This document shows positions 49,326 to 61,199 of a DNA stretch of 64,000 bases, in pieces. Source of the stretch: Chinchilla lanigera (lineage: Eukaryota > Chordata > Mammalia > Rodentia > Chinchillidae); assembly GCF_000276665.1 (NCBI RefSeq), contig NW_004955446.1:8519636-8583635 (forward strand), given 5' to 3'. Numbering within the stretch: the stretch's first letter is position 1; each line of letters begins with the position of its first letter. The translations under genes and the position numbers were made by a program. The notes under the pieces were generated by a model. It ran no database searches. It was not told the origin of the DNA and was given only the letters and a program-made list of their open reading frames with translations.

Positions 49326-49974
49326 GAGCACATACCTGCTTTTAGAGTTGTCCATAGACTATGAAACAAGGCATATAGGGCTCTTGTGGATGCACTCTTT
49401 CTTGACTAAATAGTAGTAATTCAATTAGTAGTAAACTTTGTTGGTAAATGTCTGTCAGTGCATCATTTTGCACGGTAGAGGAGACTAGAGTCTTACCTGA
49501 CTATGAGGATGAGTAATTTCCACAGAAACACAAGAATCAGCATCACCCATGTGCAGAGGGAACATAGCACATAGTATCTGTCCCATTAAATTCTTGTAGA
49601 ATAATTTAAAAATTTCATCCAGGAACAGTTTACAAGTAGTAATTTGCCTTATGTTTTCAAATAATAACATAGAAATAGGCAGATAATTCTACCATACTTG
49701 CAAAAGAGTTTATTTCAACCTCAATAATTCTTGCCTCATTTTAAAAGTGTGAATTTAATAGAGAAGAGTTTTCTTCTAGAATCAAATATTTTGGAGTATT
49801 TGTGCTCATTTTGCATTCGTCATTAAAATATTGGCAGCTACATTAACACTAAATGACTGAATATAAAGAAATAGCATCACCTAGATTGAAGTTATCTGTC
49901 TTCGTTTAGTAGATTGCATGAGCCATCAATTCCCTACCTGCTCTAGCACACAGATACTAGATGCTAGAGCTGGT

Positions 49975-50120
49975 CCATGGGCAGCTGATGGACCAGGGTC
50001 ACCAAAGAGCTTTGAAAATTCAGAATCTCAAGGCCTCCACTGGACACAGTCAGAATCTGCATTTTAGTGTGGCCTCTACCTGACTTTTAGGTACATTAAA
50101 GATTGCAAAGTTTGGCCTGA
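49975..50120. repeat. hAT-type MITE fragment (MER5-like)
   Basis: GAAAATTCAGAATCTCAAGG, CAGTCAGAATCTGCATTTTA and ACATTAAAGATTGCAAAGTT match the MER5-type word order. Confidence 0.5.
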
Positions 50121-50411
50121 AGTTGCTTTTAAGTGTCTTCTCGCACACTGTCATCTAGTCCAACACTTCAGCCTTCCAACCAGTGTATTATCTACCTACC
50201 TCATTGTCATTTGTCTCACACCCTGTCTCTCTCATAGTTCTTCTCATGTTATTTAGAGATTTTTATGCATTTTTTGCATCAATTGCAGAAAAGGGTGCAC
50301 TGAGCCTGGAGCAGGAGCATAACAATAACCAAGTCTAACAGAAGCTATTACCCAGGTGGTACATGGAGCTACCAGCCATTCTGCAAGCAGCATTCTGTTT
50401 GACTGCAAAGA

Positions 50412-50412
50412 A

Positions 50413-50443
<31 letters not shown>

Positions 50444-50460
50444 CACAAAAAAAAAAAAAA
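50412..50460. repeat. (CA)n followed by an A run
   Basis: (CA)7 AA (CA)9 and then 14 adenines. Confidence 0.95.
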
Positions 50461-50660
50461 CCCAAGAAACCTCACATTTTCTCTGAGCGATGTTCAAGGT
50501 GTTTGTAGTAAGTCAAGTGTTCCTGGAAATATCCACACTTGGAAATGGTGGAGGATACCCTTGAATCCACAGCCAACCAACTTTGCATTCACAGATTACA
50601 TTAACATGTTAAACAAGATGGAAGTAATCCATTTAATTGTGTTCAGCACAAGTAATTTTA

Positions 50661-50767
50661 TGTTTTTGTGTTTTGTTTTGTTTTGTTTTTTCCAGTACCA
50701 GGAATCGAACTCATGACCTTGTGCTTGCCAGGCAGGCGCTGTGCCGCTGAGCTAAATCCCTAGCCCC
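50661..50767 (-). repeat. ID-type tRNA-derived SINE, antisense
   Basis: The minus strand begins GGGGCTAGGGATTTAGCTCA and ends with GAGTTCGATTCCTGGTACTG, then a TTTTG-type tail on the plus strand. Flanks CAGCACAAGTAATTTTA and CAGCACAATTTTA look like a target duplication with a 3-bp indel plus changes. Confidence 0.9.
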
Positions 50768-51361
50768 AGCACAATTTTAAAACATCATAAAGTGCTTTCT
50801 TCTTCTTTCCTCCCTAACATGCACTCGAATTGGGCAAAACTAGTCCTTGGCGGAACACACTTTGGGAAATGTCAGTGCAGAGGTTCCTCCCACTGCCTGC
50901 ATGGTTAATTAGCTCTGAAGTTTGGAAAATCTGCTTATGTAATAGTGGCTATACCTCTCTGCGGTTGCACTGTTTTAGAAGTAAAACAGTGCTTTGATTC
51001 CAAATATTAAATTAAATCAGGCATTGCTCTACTACTCTGTCTCCCAAGCTGTGACTCAGATGTCAGCACAAATTTTTTTCCCTAGTTAGGGAAGGAATTA
51101 AGCTCCCTGACCATAAAAACATCAGTAAGGCACCTATTGAGTAAGCCACTCTCCCTTGTTTCGTCTTCAATTTCCTAAACATTTCATATATACTTTGCTT
51201 TTCTTAAAGCATGGTCTGTGGTACAGACTCCCCCTGCATGCAAGTGGAAGAGGCCATGTTTTTTCAGGATGCACTTGACAGTGGTATTTCTGCAGTCACT
51301 TTTAATTGAAACTTACTACTGAAGACTTGGATTTAATGTTTACTTCAGGCTTTTTCTTTTT

Positions 51362-51385
51362 TATAATTATTTAAATTTATTGATA

Positions 51386-51416
<31 letters not shown>

Positions 51417-51761
51417 ATAATCACATTCATCATAGGGAATTTGTACCTGTACATGATTTGTCTTGATTCTTTTTTTTCCTGTTCCCCTCCCCTCTCTTCA
51501 ACCCCTCTTGCCCACCTTATTTACAAAAGCTCTGTGTCCATTTTATCCTTCTTTTCTAATTTTTTTCTTTGCCCTTCCTTCCTTTCCTTCCTCCCTTCCC
51601 TGGTGCCATTTCCCATGTAACATTTTCTTCCTATTTCATAATATCTATTATAATTTTTGTTCCTTATTCACACTTTTAGTTTCTCACACCAGAGAAGCAC
51701 TACAGTATTTACACGTGTGTCTGATTTATTTCACTTAAGCATATGGTCTCAAGGTTCATTA
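51362..51761 (-). mobile_element. L1 3' UTR segment of a twin-primed insertion
   Basis: Antisense L1 3' end similar to 44700-44890, sharing TCTGATTTATTTCACTTA (T/A)GCATC/T and a pyrimidine-rich 3' UTR block. A (TA)14 tract lies near its 3' end (51390-51417). It joins abruptly at about 51761 to L1 sequence in the opposite sense. Confidence 0.8.
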
Positions 51762-52041
51762 AGCGGTGAGAGGAGAAAAGTGCCCTTCTCCACTGTTGGT
51801 GGGAGTGCAGACTGATGCAACCACTGGTGAAAATCAGTGTGGAGATTCCTCAAAAAATTAGGACTAGAGGTTCCATTTGACTCAACTATTCCCCTTCTTG
51901 GTATCTGCCTGAAAGAATAAAAAGCATCATTCCACAGCGATATATGCACACCCACGTTTATAACATTACAGTTTGTAATATCTAAATCATGGAACCAGGT
52001 CAAATACCCATCAACTGATGAATAAAGAAGACACGGTATGT
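51762..52041 (+). mobile_element. inverted 5' part of the same L1 (ORF2 end, plus sense)
   Basis: Plus-sense ORF2 3' words: CTCCACTGTTGGTGGGAGTG, CAACCACTGGTGAAAATCAG, GAGATTCCTCAAAAAATTAG and CCATCAACTGATGAATAAAG. It lies head-to-head with 51362-51761, the arrangement produced by twin priming. About 80 bp of L1 between the two segments is missing. Confidence 0.85.
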
Positions 52042-52089
52042 GTGGTTTTTTTGTTTGTTTGTTTTTATATATCAGTGAACCTTTCTCTG

Positions 52090-52180
52090 TAAAAATGTGT
52101 TTTGAGCTTTATTGAGATATAATTCACATATAATGCCATTCACCCATTTGAAATGTATACTCTGGACATACTAAAAACCA
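52090..52180 (-). repeat. ancient L1 fragment
   Basis: GAGCTTTATTGAGATATAAT, then TCACATATAATGCCATTCAC, then CCATTTGAAATGTATAC, as in the antisense ends of old L1M elements. Confidence 0.55.
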
Positions 52181-52184
52181 TTTG

Positions 52185-55100
52185 ATCATACATTATTCAA
52201 GTTAAGAATCTTAGTTTTTAATAGGGCTTTAGAATAGGAACCACAGTTCCACAAAAGTTATGTGAACTTCTTCAAGATGACTTAGTTAGTTAAATATAGA
52301 ACTGGGAAAAAACTGACTTCTGTAATGCTTTTGTAAAGTGTCCCTTATAGAATACAAATTTTTAAAAGTTTCCTTACGGTTAAGTATGAGAAATACTATG
52401 TTTGAAAATATGATTTGCTTCTGAGAAATCATTATTTAGGTATGTCAAATTTAAAAATTTCATCTAGAATCATAGATCTGAATTATAGACAGATTGAGTG
52501 AAATATACTGTTTTTCTTATAATAAAACAGCTCCAAAAGCTGAGAATACTGAACATATGTTGGTCACAGTGAAGTTTTCCAGTTATATTATGCTAAATTG
52601 GGAAAGACTGTAAAGTCCTTTTCTGGACTCAGTGTGGAGTCACATGGATGGATAGAGAGTGAAAGGTGAAGAAGTAGGGCCCTTGCTTGGGTTTTGACCA
52701 ATATGGGATGATGTTCCTTTAAGCTTAGTTTATGTATTGGATTCATTTCATTTTCAGAGCAGAAGTCTTGTCCTATGTGGTCAAGTCATGGGATTATTTT
52801 TCCTCTCACTACCTTTCATCATGAACAAAGACTGAAGGTCTATTCAAAGTCTTTTGTGCAATAAATGCCTCTGTTTGTAATGCAATAAGCAATTTTGGGG
52901 AGTTTGGAAATCTTTTGTTTATGAGTCTGAGAAAATTTAGATATCTTTTTGTATATATGACCTCAAGGAAATTATTTAACTTTTATATCTCAAGATTTTT
53001 TTTTTTTTTTAACTTTAGAAATGTTGAGAATAGAACCTTCTTTCTTGGAGGGATTGTGATGATTAAGTAATAATGCAAAGTTTTTCTCCCAGTGCTTCTG
53101 TGTTTTGTACGTCTCACTAGTGACTTTTTCTGTAATTCAGGCTAAGGGCTTATCTACAGATATAAGGGGTTTTTTTTGTCTGAAAGTTAAAGGAAAAATG
53201 TTTGACTATACTTTCCACTGAAAGAAGACTCAGAAATAAGAGTGTATAATAATATAGAAATTTTTTAGTGGCCATCAAGACCTATTGTTGTTTTCAAGTT
53301 GGACTAATTTTTAGAGATATATTATGTGAGTTTCATATTAGCCAAGTAATTAGAAGTAATGGGTATTCTATTACTAATTTTTTAAAAGTTAATGTGTCAG
53401 GAAGAAAGGAAAGGCTCTTACTAGGTTATATAGCAATTTTCTTAGCAATAACATAAACGTACTATGGCCTATAAAATGATTTTACGTGATTTGTGCCCTA
53501 TAAAGTGTTAATTTTTCTTTCAAGTGAATTGTTGACTTAGTGTTCAGTACATATTTCTCTGACATTTAGTTTTAATTTAGAAGAATTTTAATGAGTCTTG
53601 ACCCTTTTATTAAAATGAATTGAGCTTGGAAAACACTTTAATAAACTCAAGAACACATTTGTTTTGTTCAATAAATTCTAGAAACTCTTTAAAAATATTA
53701 ATGAGCCTTTGATGATTAATTAGGTGGGCCATACTTAATTAGATGGAATGTATCATTGATAGTGCTAAGGAAATTTTCACTTCTTTATTGATTTGTAAAT
53801 TTACACATATCCAATGAACAAATACTTCTAACTTTTACTACTTTAACCCCCTTCTGTTCCACTTATATTCAAACTCCTTTTGAATATTAACCATTGAGAT
53901 AAACAGCCTTCAGAATCCTCTTCCAAATGATAGCGTCTCTTACTTAGGTATGTCTTAAGAATCTTAATTAAATCTCTCTCTATTTTTATCCACATACCAA
54001 CTATATTTTCACTGTTTTTTCCACAGTAAAGAGTCTAAAAACCCAACATCTCTTCCCTCCTGAAACTATCTTCCTGTTCTACTTATTCTTCCACATTTAC
54101 CACCATTCAAGCCTTAATTTAATCCCCACCTTTTCTTTCATATTCTCCCTCTATCTAGGTATTTATTATCATTCCTTTTACCACTTGAAACATCAATCAT
54201 ATCCATTAGTAGTTTGATATTTAGCATCTATTTTCTTTGTTGGAAATGTTCTATATCTCTTTCATTTAAAAAAAAAAAGATATTTTCTTTTACAAAGATC
54301 TCTGCCAATACCCCGGAACCTAATAAAAATTCAGTGACGATGGTGATCTGAAAACCAAAGTTCCACAATGTTCAGATGTACTTTTAGATATACTTTTAGA
54401 TGTATATGTACTTTTATATATTCTGATATAATTTTATCATCAGAATTTATAAGGATATAAATTCTAAATGAAAATTAATCATAATGAAATTTAAGATGAA
54501 GTAATCTTAGAATATGTTATTTGACAAAGTGGAAAACTACCACAGAGTTTAATTAAAACTCCACATTGAAGGAGTACAGGCGTATAGATGAGAAAGAAAA
54601 AAAAACCCTCAGGAATTCCACCTCCCGCTGCCCTTACCTGAATATCACACCTCTATAAGAGCTTCATGACTTGGCAGCGTTCACAAGTTGTCATGGTTTT
54701 GAGTGTAGTCAAGGACAAAATTTTGTGGTAGCTGGACCAAGAACACTCAGGTGTCAATTATTTTTCCATACAAAAAGACACAATTGACTTTAAATATCTG
54801 ATCAGCTTTTATTTTGTCCTGGTACCTCATGGACACAGATTCAAATCCCATGTCTGCAACTGTTAAACTATAACCTTTGGCAAATTATTTAATTTCCCAT
54901 GTTCCCATCTATAAAATGGTACAAAAATATCAACCTTGGGATGAATGCATGAATTAAATACAATAAAGTGCAAAGTGTTCTCAGTACTGTTCCTGCAATA
55001 GGATCCTTTAACACACAGTAAAGCGATGGGAGATTTGCAGAATACTTTTATTCATGTTTATTCCATGTCCAGCCACAAGACTGAATTAAATTTTAATAGA

Positions 55101-56780
55101 ACATCTTTATGTATTCTATTTTAGCTTAGTTGTGATCATTAACATAATGCCCAGTCTCTGTGAATATCCTACATGAAATACCATTGAGAAAATCAGTATA
55201 TAAATAGTCTTCTTAAGTGCCTTGTACAAAGTCACTGGAGGCAAGAACTACAATGGAGGATCCCCTGAACATAATGAATTTCCCAGTATAACAATGTATA
55301 AGTCTTAGGAGTATGTCTTTTATTTTATTATAACAATCGTGAGCCACTTTTGCCTATTAGAGTGAGCCATCTAAACACCTTCTGTTCCCAAGCTCTTGGG
55401 CTTGAGCTACACTTTCTTATAGCAAATATTTTGCAATTTGCCATATATCCAGCTCCCTGAGGGTCAGAGCAATATCACGTTAATATTTAAGTGCCATAGA
55501 TGACCCAGAATGGTGCTTAGCAAAGGTAAATGCCCACAAGTGATAATTAGAACTGACTCTTTAAAAATTGAGAATTTTTCTTTTTCTTTGAAAGTGAGAA
55601 ATTTTCAAAAATTTGATTTTTTAATCACACCAGTTTGCTGCATCTGAATTATTTCTTTGAACTTGGAGAGCTGAGGTTCCCCCCCAAAAATTTGCTGCTT
55701 TATTGCATTTCTATTTTCTAGTTTTTCATCTTGGTGTGCATTTCTACTTTTTTGTTCTTATACTTTGTGCATTTCTTACGTCTCTTTCCACCAGTTGTCA
55801 AACTTCTCCCTTTTCAATCTGCTACTTCAGGGTTCCTTTATCACATATCATTTGACAATATATTTTCCTACACCTGATTGTATCATTTGCCAGGTGTTTT
55901 GGTGTGTTTTCCTAAACATTGTCTAGACCTCTTAAGAGAAAATAAGCTCTTTGAGAGTAAGCATTATACACCTGTTTGTACAACTTTCTAATGTAGCCGT
56001 CTAATCCTCAATACTTTCTAGAAATTCATACACATATATATATATACGTAGAAATGCATATACTATGTGTAAGATATAGATCCCCTTTTAAATTCAATAA
56101 CGAACCTTGACACTGTGTCGCAAATTAATGAAAACCCTTTTGTTTTGATGTACATTCTCTAGGAATAAGAATAATCTCCTTAACACCTTTCTATTTTAAA
56201 TATGTGCATAGTGAATTATGATTAAATCCTGGCACACATGTCCCAATGAACTGTTGTAGGTGTACTTGCAGGAGATGGACCAAGAGACTGACTGATCCGG
56301 GGCTTCCAGGAGAACCTCAGGGGACCCCTCATTAAATGTCACATTGTAAAGGCAAGACATTGAAATCTAAGATGGAGGAATGAGGAGTGAGGGGAGAAGA
56401 AACCTGTAAAATTGTTCTAACGTAGAAACTGCCCTGCGCATACCCCCAACTTATTGACTCAGGACTCTTCCAGTCTTCAGGTAAAATAGACTTAGATCCA
56501 AGAGGTGCGATCTGATTTCAATCTGAAAGTGTTCGGTACATCACTAGACTGCTGCGGACATCCTACTGAAGGGCTTAGTTCTTGTCCAAGGCTGCAGTCC
56601 TGCCTGCACTTCCAGTGTCCGCCTGATGGCACTTGGCTGGCTTACTCGCTTGCTTGACTTGTTTGTTATACTATGCTGACTTTCTTCCAGTGACGAAATA
56701 ATTTATTTTGTTTTAATCTTCTTCTGAATAAGTTTGTTGCAGCTCTATTCCCTGCATCTTAAATGCTTTAAAAGCAGTGG
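52185..56780. other. long AT-rich stretch, nothing recognised
   Basis: About 4.6 kb of AT-rich unique sequence with no supported gene, few frames above 60 codons and no clear repeat beyond short A/T runs and a small (TA)n near 56035. L2-like 3' words appear faintly around 55915-56030. Confidence 0.5.
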
Positions 56781-56784
56781 AATT

Positions 56785-57237
56785 ATGAAAAAGCTAGATT
56801 TATTAAACCTTTTATATTTGAATACCAACTTATTTATAACATGCATAATTGACACTTTGAAATTATTTTTAACTATACATGAAAACAACCTGTCCATTTG
56901 GAGGGGAATGAATTTAAGTACGAAGAGATTGCAAACACCACTCATCATGGGTCTAATTTACATTGCTTGGTGCTTTGAAAGCTTTGTAATTACCAAGCTG
57001 GTAGAACACAAAAGCAACCCTAACATATTTCATGTGAAGTATTTTGAAGCCTCTTTCGGATTTCTAAAAGGAGGAGGGGAGAGTCCATCTTATTCTGTTG
57101 GGATTTGTCTTGTAAGGTGCATTACAACTGCGTTTAGTAAGCAGGGAACCATTTCTCTGTGTCTAGCTAGTGCTTATTTATTCTTTCCTTATATAAAAAA
57201 AAGACTAGCAATTTTCTTTTATGAACGTAGACTGTAG
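56785..57237 (+). other. 150-codon open frame upstream of the PDE4D5 promoter, probably non-coding
   Basis: Longest ATG frame in the window (open from 56734, first ATG 56785), in AT-rich DNA ending about 50 bp before the promoter's GC rise. The predicted protein has hydrophobic patches but no domain I recognise, and I see no splice or poly(A) logic. Treated as chance unless conserved. Confidence 0.2.
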
Positions 57238-57490
57238 GGAGATAAATAGCCCTTGTGGTGGAGGAAGGTCAAGTTCAAAGTTTTTCTTTCCTCTGGATTC
57301 CGGAGTAAGCAAATGGAAAACCTGGCCAAACAACCCAGCAGCCGGCGTCTGAGGGCTCAGCCCTCCCCCTAGGACTTTTATGTACATAAGCAGAAGTCAC
57401 TGGGCAGCTGCGGCGCATTAGTTCCGATAGTTTAGCAGGCTGCTTTGTAGCACTGACAGCAGCGCAGCAGCCGCGCCTGGCTTCCCCTCC

Positions 57491-57517
57491 ATGTTCCCTG
57501 CTGCGAGCAGTCGGTGA
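57491..57517 (+). other. candidate upstream ORF in the PDE4D5 leader
   Basis: ATG followed by seven sense codons and TGA, wholly upstream of and out of contact with the main start. It matters only if transcription begins before 57491, which the sequence does not show. With the 3-codon uORF at 57618 it would give a leader with two short uORFs. Confidence 0.3.
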
Positions 57518-57542
57518 TCTCCGCAGGGGCTGGGAGGGAGGG

Positions 57543-57550
57543 TGACGTCG
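57543..57550 (+). promoter_or_regulatory. cAMP response element (CRE) of the PDE4D5 promoter
   Basis: TGACGTCG differs from the perfect palindromic CRE TGACGTCA at the last base only and keeps the TGACG core bound by CREB/ATF factors. It lies 202 bp upstream of the PDE4D5 ATG. A CRE here fits the known feedback in which raised cAMP induces PDE4D5. Function is inferred from motif and position. Confidence 0.7.
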
Positions 57551-57604
57551 GGCAGGCTTCCGCTCGCCGGGTCCGCACCCAGCCCTGTCTCCAGGGGACA
57601 CTGA

Positions 57605-57751
57605 GGCAGGCGACCGAATGAACTAAGAGCAGCTGGATCCGACCTGCTTCCCTGGGCTTTTCCCGGACTCCTTGCGAAGGAATCGCTGGAAAGAGGCCAG
57701 GCAACCACGTTGCCCTGGATTCCTGCCAACTGTACAAAGTTGACCAGGAAA
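57605..57751 (+). other. PDE4D: PDE4D5 5' untranslated region, proximal part
   Basis: Sequence between the last in-frame stop (57602-57604) and the PDE4D5 ATG. It is GC-rich and contains one minimal upstream ORF (ATG AAC TAA, 57618-57626). The transcription start cannot be read from sequence, so the true 5' limit of the exon is unknown and may lie further upstream, around 57400-57600. A TTG at 57710 is in frame but is an unlikely start given the strong ATG context at 57752. Confidence 0.7.
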
Positions 57752-58014
57752 ATGGCTCAGCAGGCAAGCCCGGACACCTTAACAGTACCTGAGGTGGATA
57801 ATCCGCATGGTCCAAACCCCTGGCTGAACGAGGATCTTGTGAAATCCTTGCGGGAAAACCTGTTGCAGCACGAGAAGTCCAAGACCACAAGGAAATCCGT
57901 TTCTCCCAAGCTCTCTCCGGTGATTTCGCCTAGAAATTCCCCCAGGCTCCTGCGCAGGATGCTTCTCAGCAGCAACATCCCCAAGCAGAGGCGTTTTACG
58001 GTGGCACATACGTG
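57752..58014 (+). CDS. PDE4D: PDE4D isoform 5 (PDE4D5) first coding exon, cAMP-specific 3',5'-phosphodiesterase 4D
   Basis: Encodes the unique N-terminus of the long isoform PDE4D5, a cytosolic enzyme that hydrolyses cAMP to AMP. Seen: the ATG at 57752 has A at -3 and G at +4, and the frame is open upstream only to a TGA at 57602-57604 with no earlier in-frame ATG. It gives 87 codons beginning MAQQASPDTL and ending FTVAHT, then the two bases TG of a split Cys codon before the donor GTAAGC at 58015. Residues 22-40 (NPWLNEDLVKSLRENLLQH) are the RACK1-binding segment known in this isoform. A basic Ser/Pro-rich stretch (about 42-65) with several SP pairs follows. Known of the family: this peptide directs RACK1 and beta-arrestin binding, and the next exons encode UCR1, UCR2 and the catalytic domain. 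Those exons lie beyond the window. From memory of the human protein, only residues 5, 20 and 46 differ. Identification is very secure. Confidence 0.97.
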
Positions 58015-60394
58015 GTAAGCTCCCACGGTCACCCGGAGATGGCAGCTGTTGCCCCCTCCAGGCTTCTTGCTCCAGCCGCCCTTCATTTGGGGGGTGGGGA
58101 GGGAGGATCCTCATCATTCCTCACCTGTGATTTATCAAAAGTAATCTGCCTTAATAAATCCCACAAATGTCCAAGTCGGGGCAGGAATCCTTGAATAGGT
58201 AATAGAAGTGGTTGAGGTGAGTGCTTTTCAAGTTCCTTTGCTATTACAAGTTCCTACAAGAAAGCTGGATTCCAGATGTCAAACGAGAATGCACTTTTAC
58301 TCCCATACCTATGTAATGGAATTTCTTTGATTTCCTAAGCCAGTGTCTCCCCTCCCCGGGCTTCTCTAACAGTTTAGGAAGGAAAGGACCAAAAAGGAGA
58401 GAAGAAAAGTCCTACTTAGCTCTCTTTTCTGCATAATCTCCATTTGATAATAGAGATGCTCATGGTATGTGTGTGTTGTGTGTCCCCCTCATAAAGCCTC
58501 TCCTTACTACTGACCTTATTATATTTATAACCTCAAACACGACTTTCAGAAGAAAAGAAAAAAGGAATTAGGAAGTCTGTGTAAAAACTTTCAAGCTGGT
58601 ACACTACTTGGTGATATTGTTGTGGGGTTTTTTTGTGTGTGTGCATTTGGATTGTTTCAGTATTTTTTTGTTCTTATGAGTATTTTAATCTTCTTTATAA
58701 TAGACAAAATTATTTTATGCATATGCTTCCATATATTTTCCTGGAAGACTCTTAATGTTTTCTTACTTTAAAAAAAAAAATCTAAGTATGAAAATAAGTC
58801 GTTGCGTGAGAGGTTACTGGGAGTTTCTGCTTGAGCAGAGGCACTTGCAGGCAGAGACCGGAGGTCTGCACATATTTGATTAATGTTAGGCTGTCATAGC
58901 AGCTTTGCACACTTTCACATTTTGGTAAGATGAGTACAAATCATGATAAACAAAGCATCATAACAAAGAGAAAAGAAGGAGTGTGTTAAATGAGAAATTG
59001 ACTGAATGGTTTTTATACAGTTTTTCCACAGCAAATCAAAGTGTATGCTAGAATGGAAAAAAACAGAAACAAACCTTTATGGAAGGAAGCAACAAAAAAT
59101 TAGAATCAGGAGCTAACCTAATGGCAAGGCTGTTCCTAGGAATATATTAATGTCATAGATGAAAGTAGATGACAAAAGAAGTAAAAGGCATGTCACACCC
59201 CAAGTTACGTCTAACCTCAAAATTTTAATTTTTAGAAGCTAAATTGCCTTCAACATTTTAACAACTAGATGGCATTAGTCTGAGTTTAGATGGATACAAT
59301 GGTGATAGAAGGAATAAGACAGGCATTGGATTTTTTCAGTCGAGTAAATTACTGCAAAATGGTGCTTTTTCTCTGAGGAAGGTATTGTTGGAAATCTTTG
59401 TTACTAACAAGCAGTGATTTTTTTTTAACACTAGGAGATTCTCTGAAGAATAGGGTTGGCACAAGGCAAGGCTTCGGATGCCAGGGCAGGAAACTGGCTT
59501 CAGTTTATAAGGAGCCAGGACCAGAATTTTGGTATCCTATGTCCCTTTTGGTTGAGCTGCTCTATTATTATAGTTCCTAAATTGTACCCATTGCTGAATG
59601 GGTGAGCCTTAACTCAGCCACTTGATTCTAGTCTGAGAGAAGCAACCTAGAGTTCAGCTAAAGGTTATCTGAACTATTTACACATCTTGCAATGTGAGGA
59701 AGGCAGGAAATCTCATGAAAACCGGCTTTCTACTGAAATTTCTGGCACTTCCTTCTCTGGTGCTGTTTGGAAAAACTCCAAGAGCATGATTTGTACCGAT
59801 ATTTTATTTTGTTCTATTGGATCTCAGCCAGATCAGAGAGGCATACAGAGATCAATGGAAGTGGAAAATAAAAATTATTGTATCAATTCCCCGTTAACTT
59901 GGAGGAAATCATTTACCTCATAGACTCAACCCATCCAGCAAGGGACTTGGAGAGAGCATCTCAAATTTTCCATATTATTTCAATGAGCCCCAAGACTTTC
60001 ATCACATAATATCCACAAGCATCTTTTGACAAATATCCCATCTGTGCTCTCAGATTTATACTAAGCTGTCTGCACAATTTTAAAAAAAGAAAAAACTGTT
60101 TCACATACACTTCTATCTAACTTGCTGTTACTACCACCATATTTACATCTGCTGCTTCTCCCTAAATTAAATTATCAGCACTGAAATACATGCCTTGCAC
60201 GGTCCTGCCTCAGAATACTGTTTCCCGCAGCTGGTTCCCTTCCATTCAATATGCACACATTTAACACCTACTGTAGTTAAAGTGTTTATTTATACTTAGT
60301 GAATACAATGTTGAACCAGAAGTCATCCCTTGTTTTCAAATAATTCACACTGAGGTAGAAAAATTAAATCATGTTGGAAGTCTTCTACTTAAGT

Positions 60395-60640
60395 TAAGGT
60401 AAACTTGTTGCTGTACAAAATACACTACAAATCTCAGTGGATGACACAATGAGCATCTATTTCTTGCTTCTCCTTTTTGTGAGGATACTTCCTGCCATAG
60501 GGTGCTCGGGAACCTGGGATCCTAGCATCTTACAGTGGTACATGATTCTCAAGGGTACTAGCTCGGCTGAATCCAGGGAAAAGAGTACAGAGGATGGTGT
60601 ATCTGTGTGTTTATAAGATGGGCCTAGAAACACACAGTTC
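60395..60640 (-). mobile_element. probable old MaLR-type LTR fragment, antisense
   Basis: TTGTTGCTGTACAAAATACA, then ATCTCAGTGGATGACACAAT and TCCTTTTTGTGAGGATACTT, resemble the reverse start of an old MaLR LTR. Weak. Confidence 0.35.
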
Positions 60641-61199
60641 ACTTTGGTTTATTCTCCTGCATAGATTTTGCCTCTATGGCCAGATCTAAATGCAAAGGAA
60701 GCTGGGAAATAACTCATCTCTGGTCCAAGGAATAAAGTAAAACTAATTTAGCCCATTCTGGTCTTGGTATTTTAATGACACCCTGGATCAGCCTCAATTC
60801 TTAGAATAACATTGGTGTTGGCCAGTCTGTGAACTTCTCCCAAACCCTCCTCACTGAGGAGTGTACTGAATCAAGTCCTCTCCTTGACGGGTCTATTGAC
60901 TGGAAGGACCTTGCTTATTATCAGTTGTCATCTCCTATCCTGTAACTGTCATCTGTGAGTATAGGAACTGCTCTGAGAAACCCTCAGCTTGACTCTTTGC
61001 TCATTTGTGTTATGTGGCCCTCAGTGCTTTGAGTGACCCACAAGCAAGCCAGGTCCCTGTTCCATTTCTTGGTACACCCATGCCTAACGCGATGGCTGGC
61101 CATTGGTGGATGTTTAGTAAATATCTGCTAAACAAATACAGTAATCAATATTTTAGTGTTCTCAGCTTTGTAAAAGTCTCCTCTTTGCTTAACTAAACA

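Larger units (their letters stand above)
57290..57604 (+). promoter_or_regulatory. PDE4D: PDE4D5 promoter region, GC-richer than its surroundings
   Basis: About 300 bp directly upstream of the PDE4D5 exon in which GC and CpG content rise sharply against the AT-rich flank (for example GCGGCGCATTAG, CAGCCGCGCC, CGCTCGCCGGG). No canonical TATA box sits at an obvious place. A 12-bp palindrome TTATGTACATAA lies at 57378-57389, and a purine/G-rich stretch GGGAGGGAGGGTGACGTCGG leads into the CRE. Known: the human PDE4D5 promoter is cAMP-inducible through a CRE. That this interval is the orthologous promoter is inferred from position. Confidence 0.75.

Noticed and set aside
57710..57751. N-terminal extension of PDE4D5 from an in-frame TTG
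   Set aside because: The ATG at 57752 has strong context and matches the known start of the isoform.
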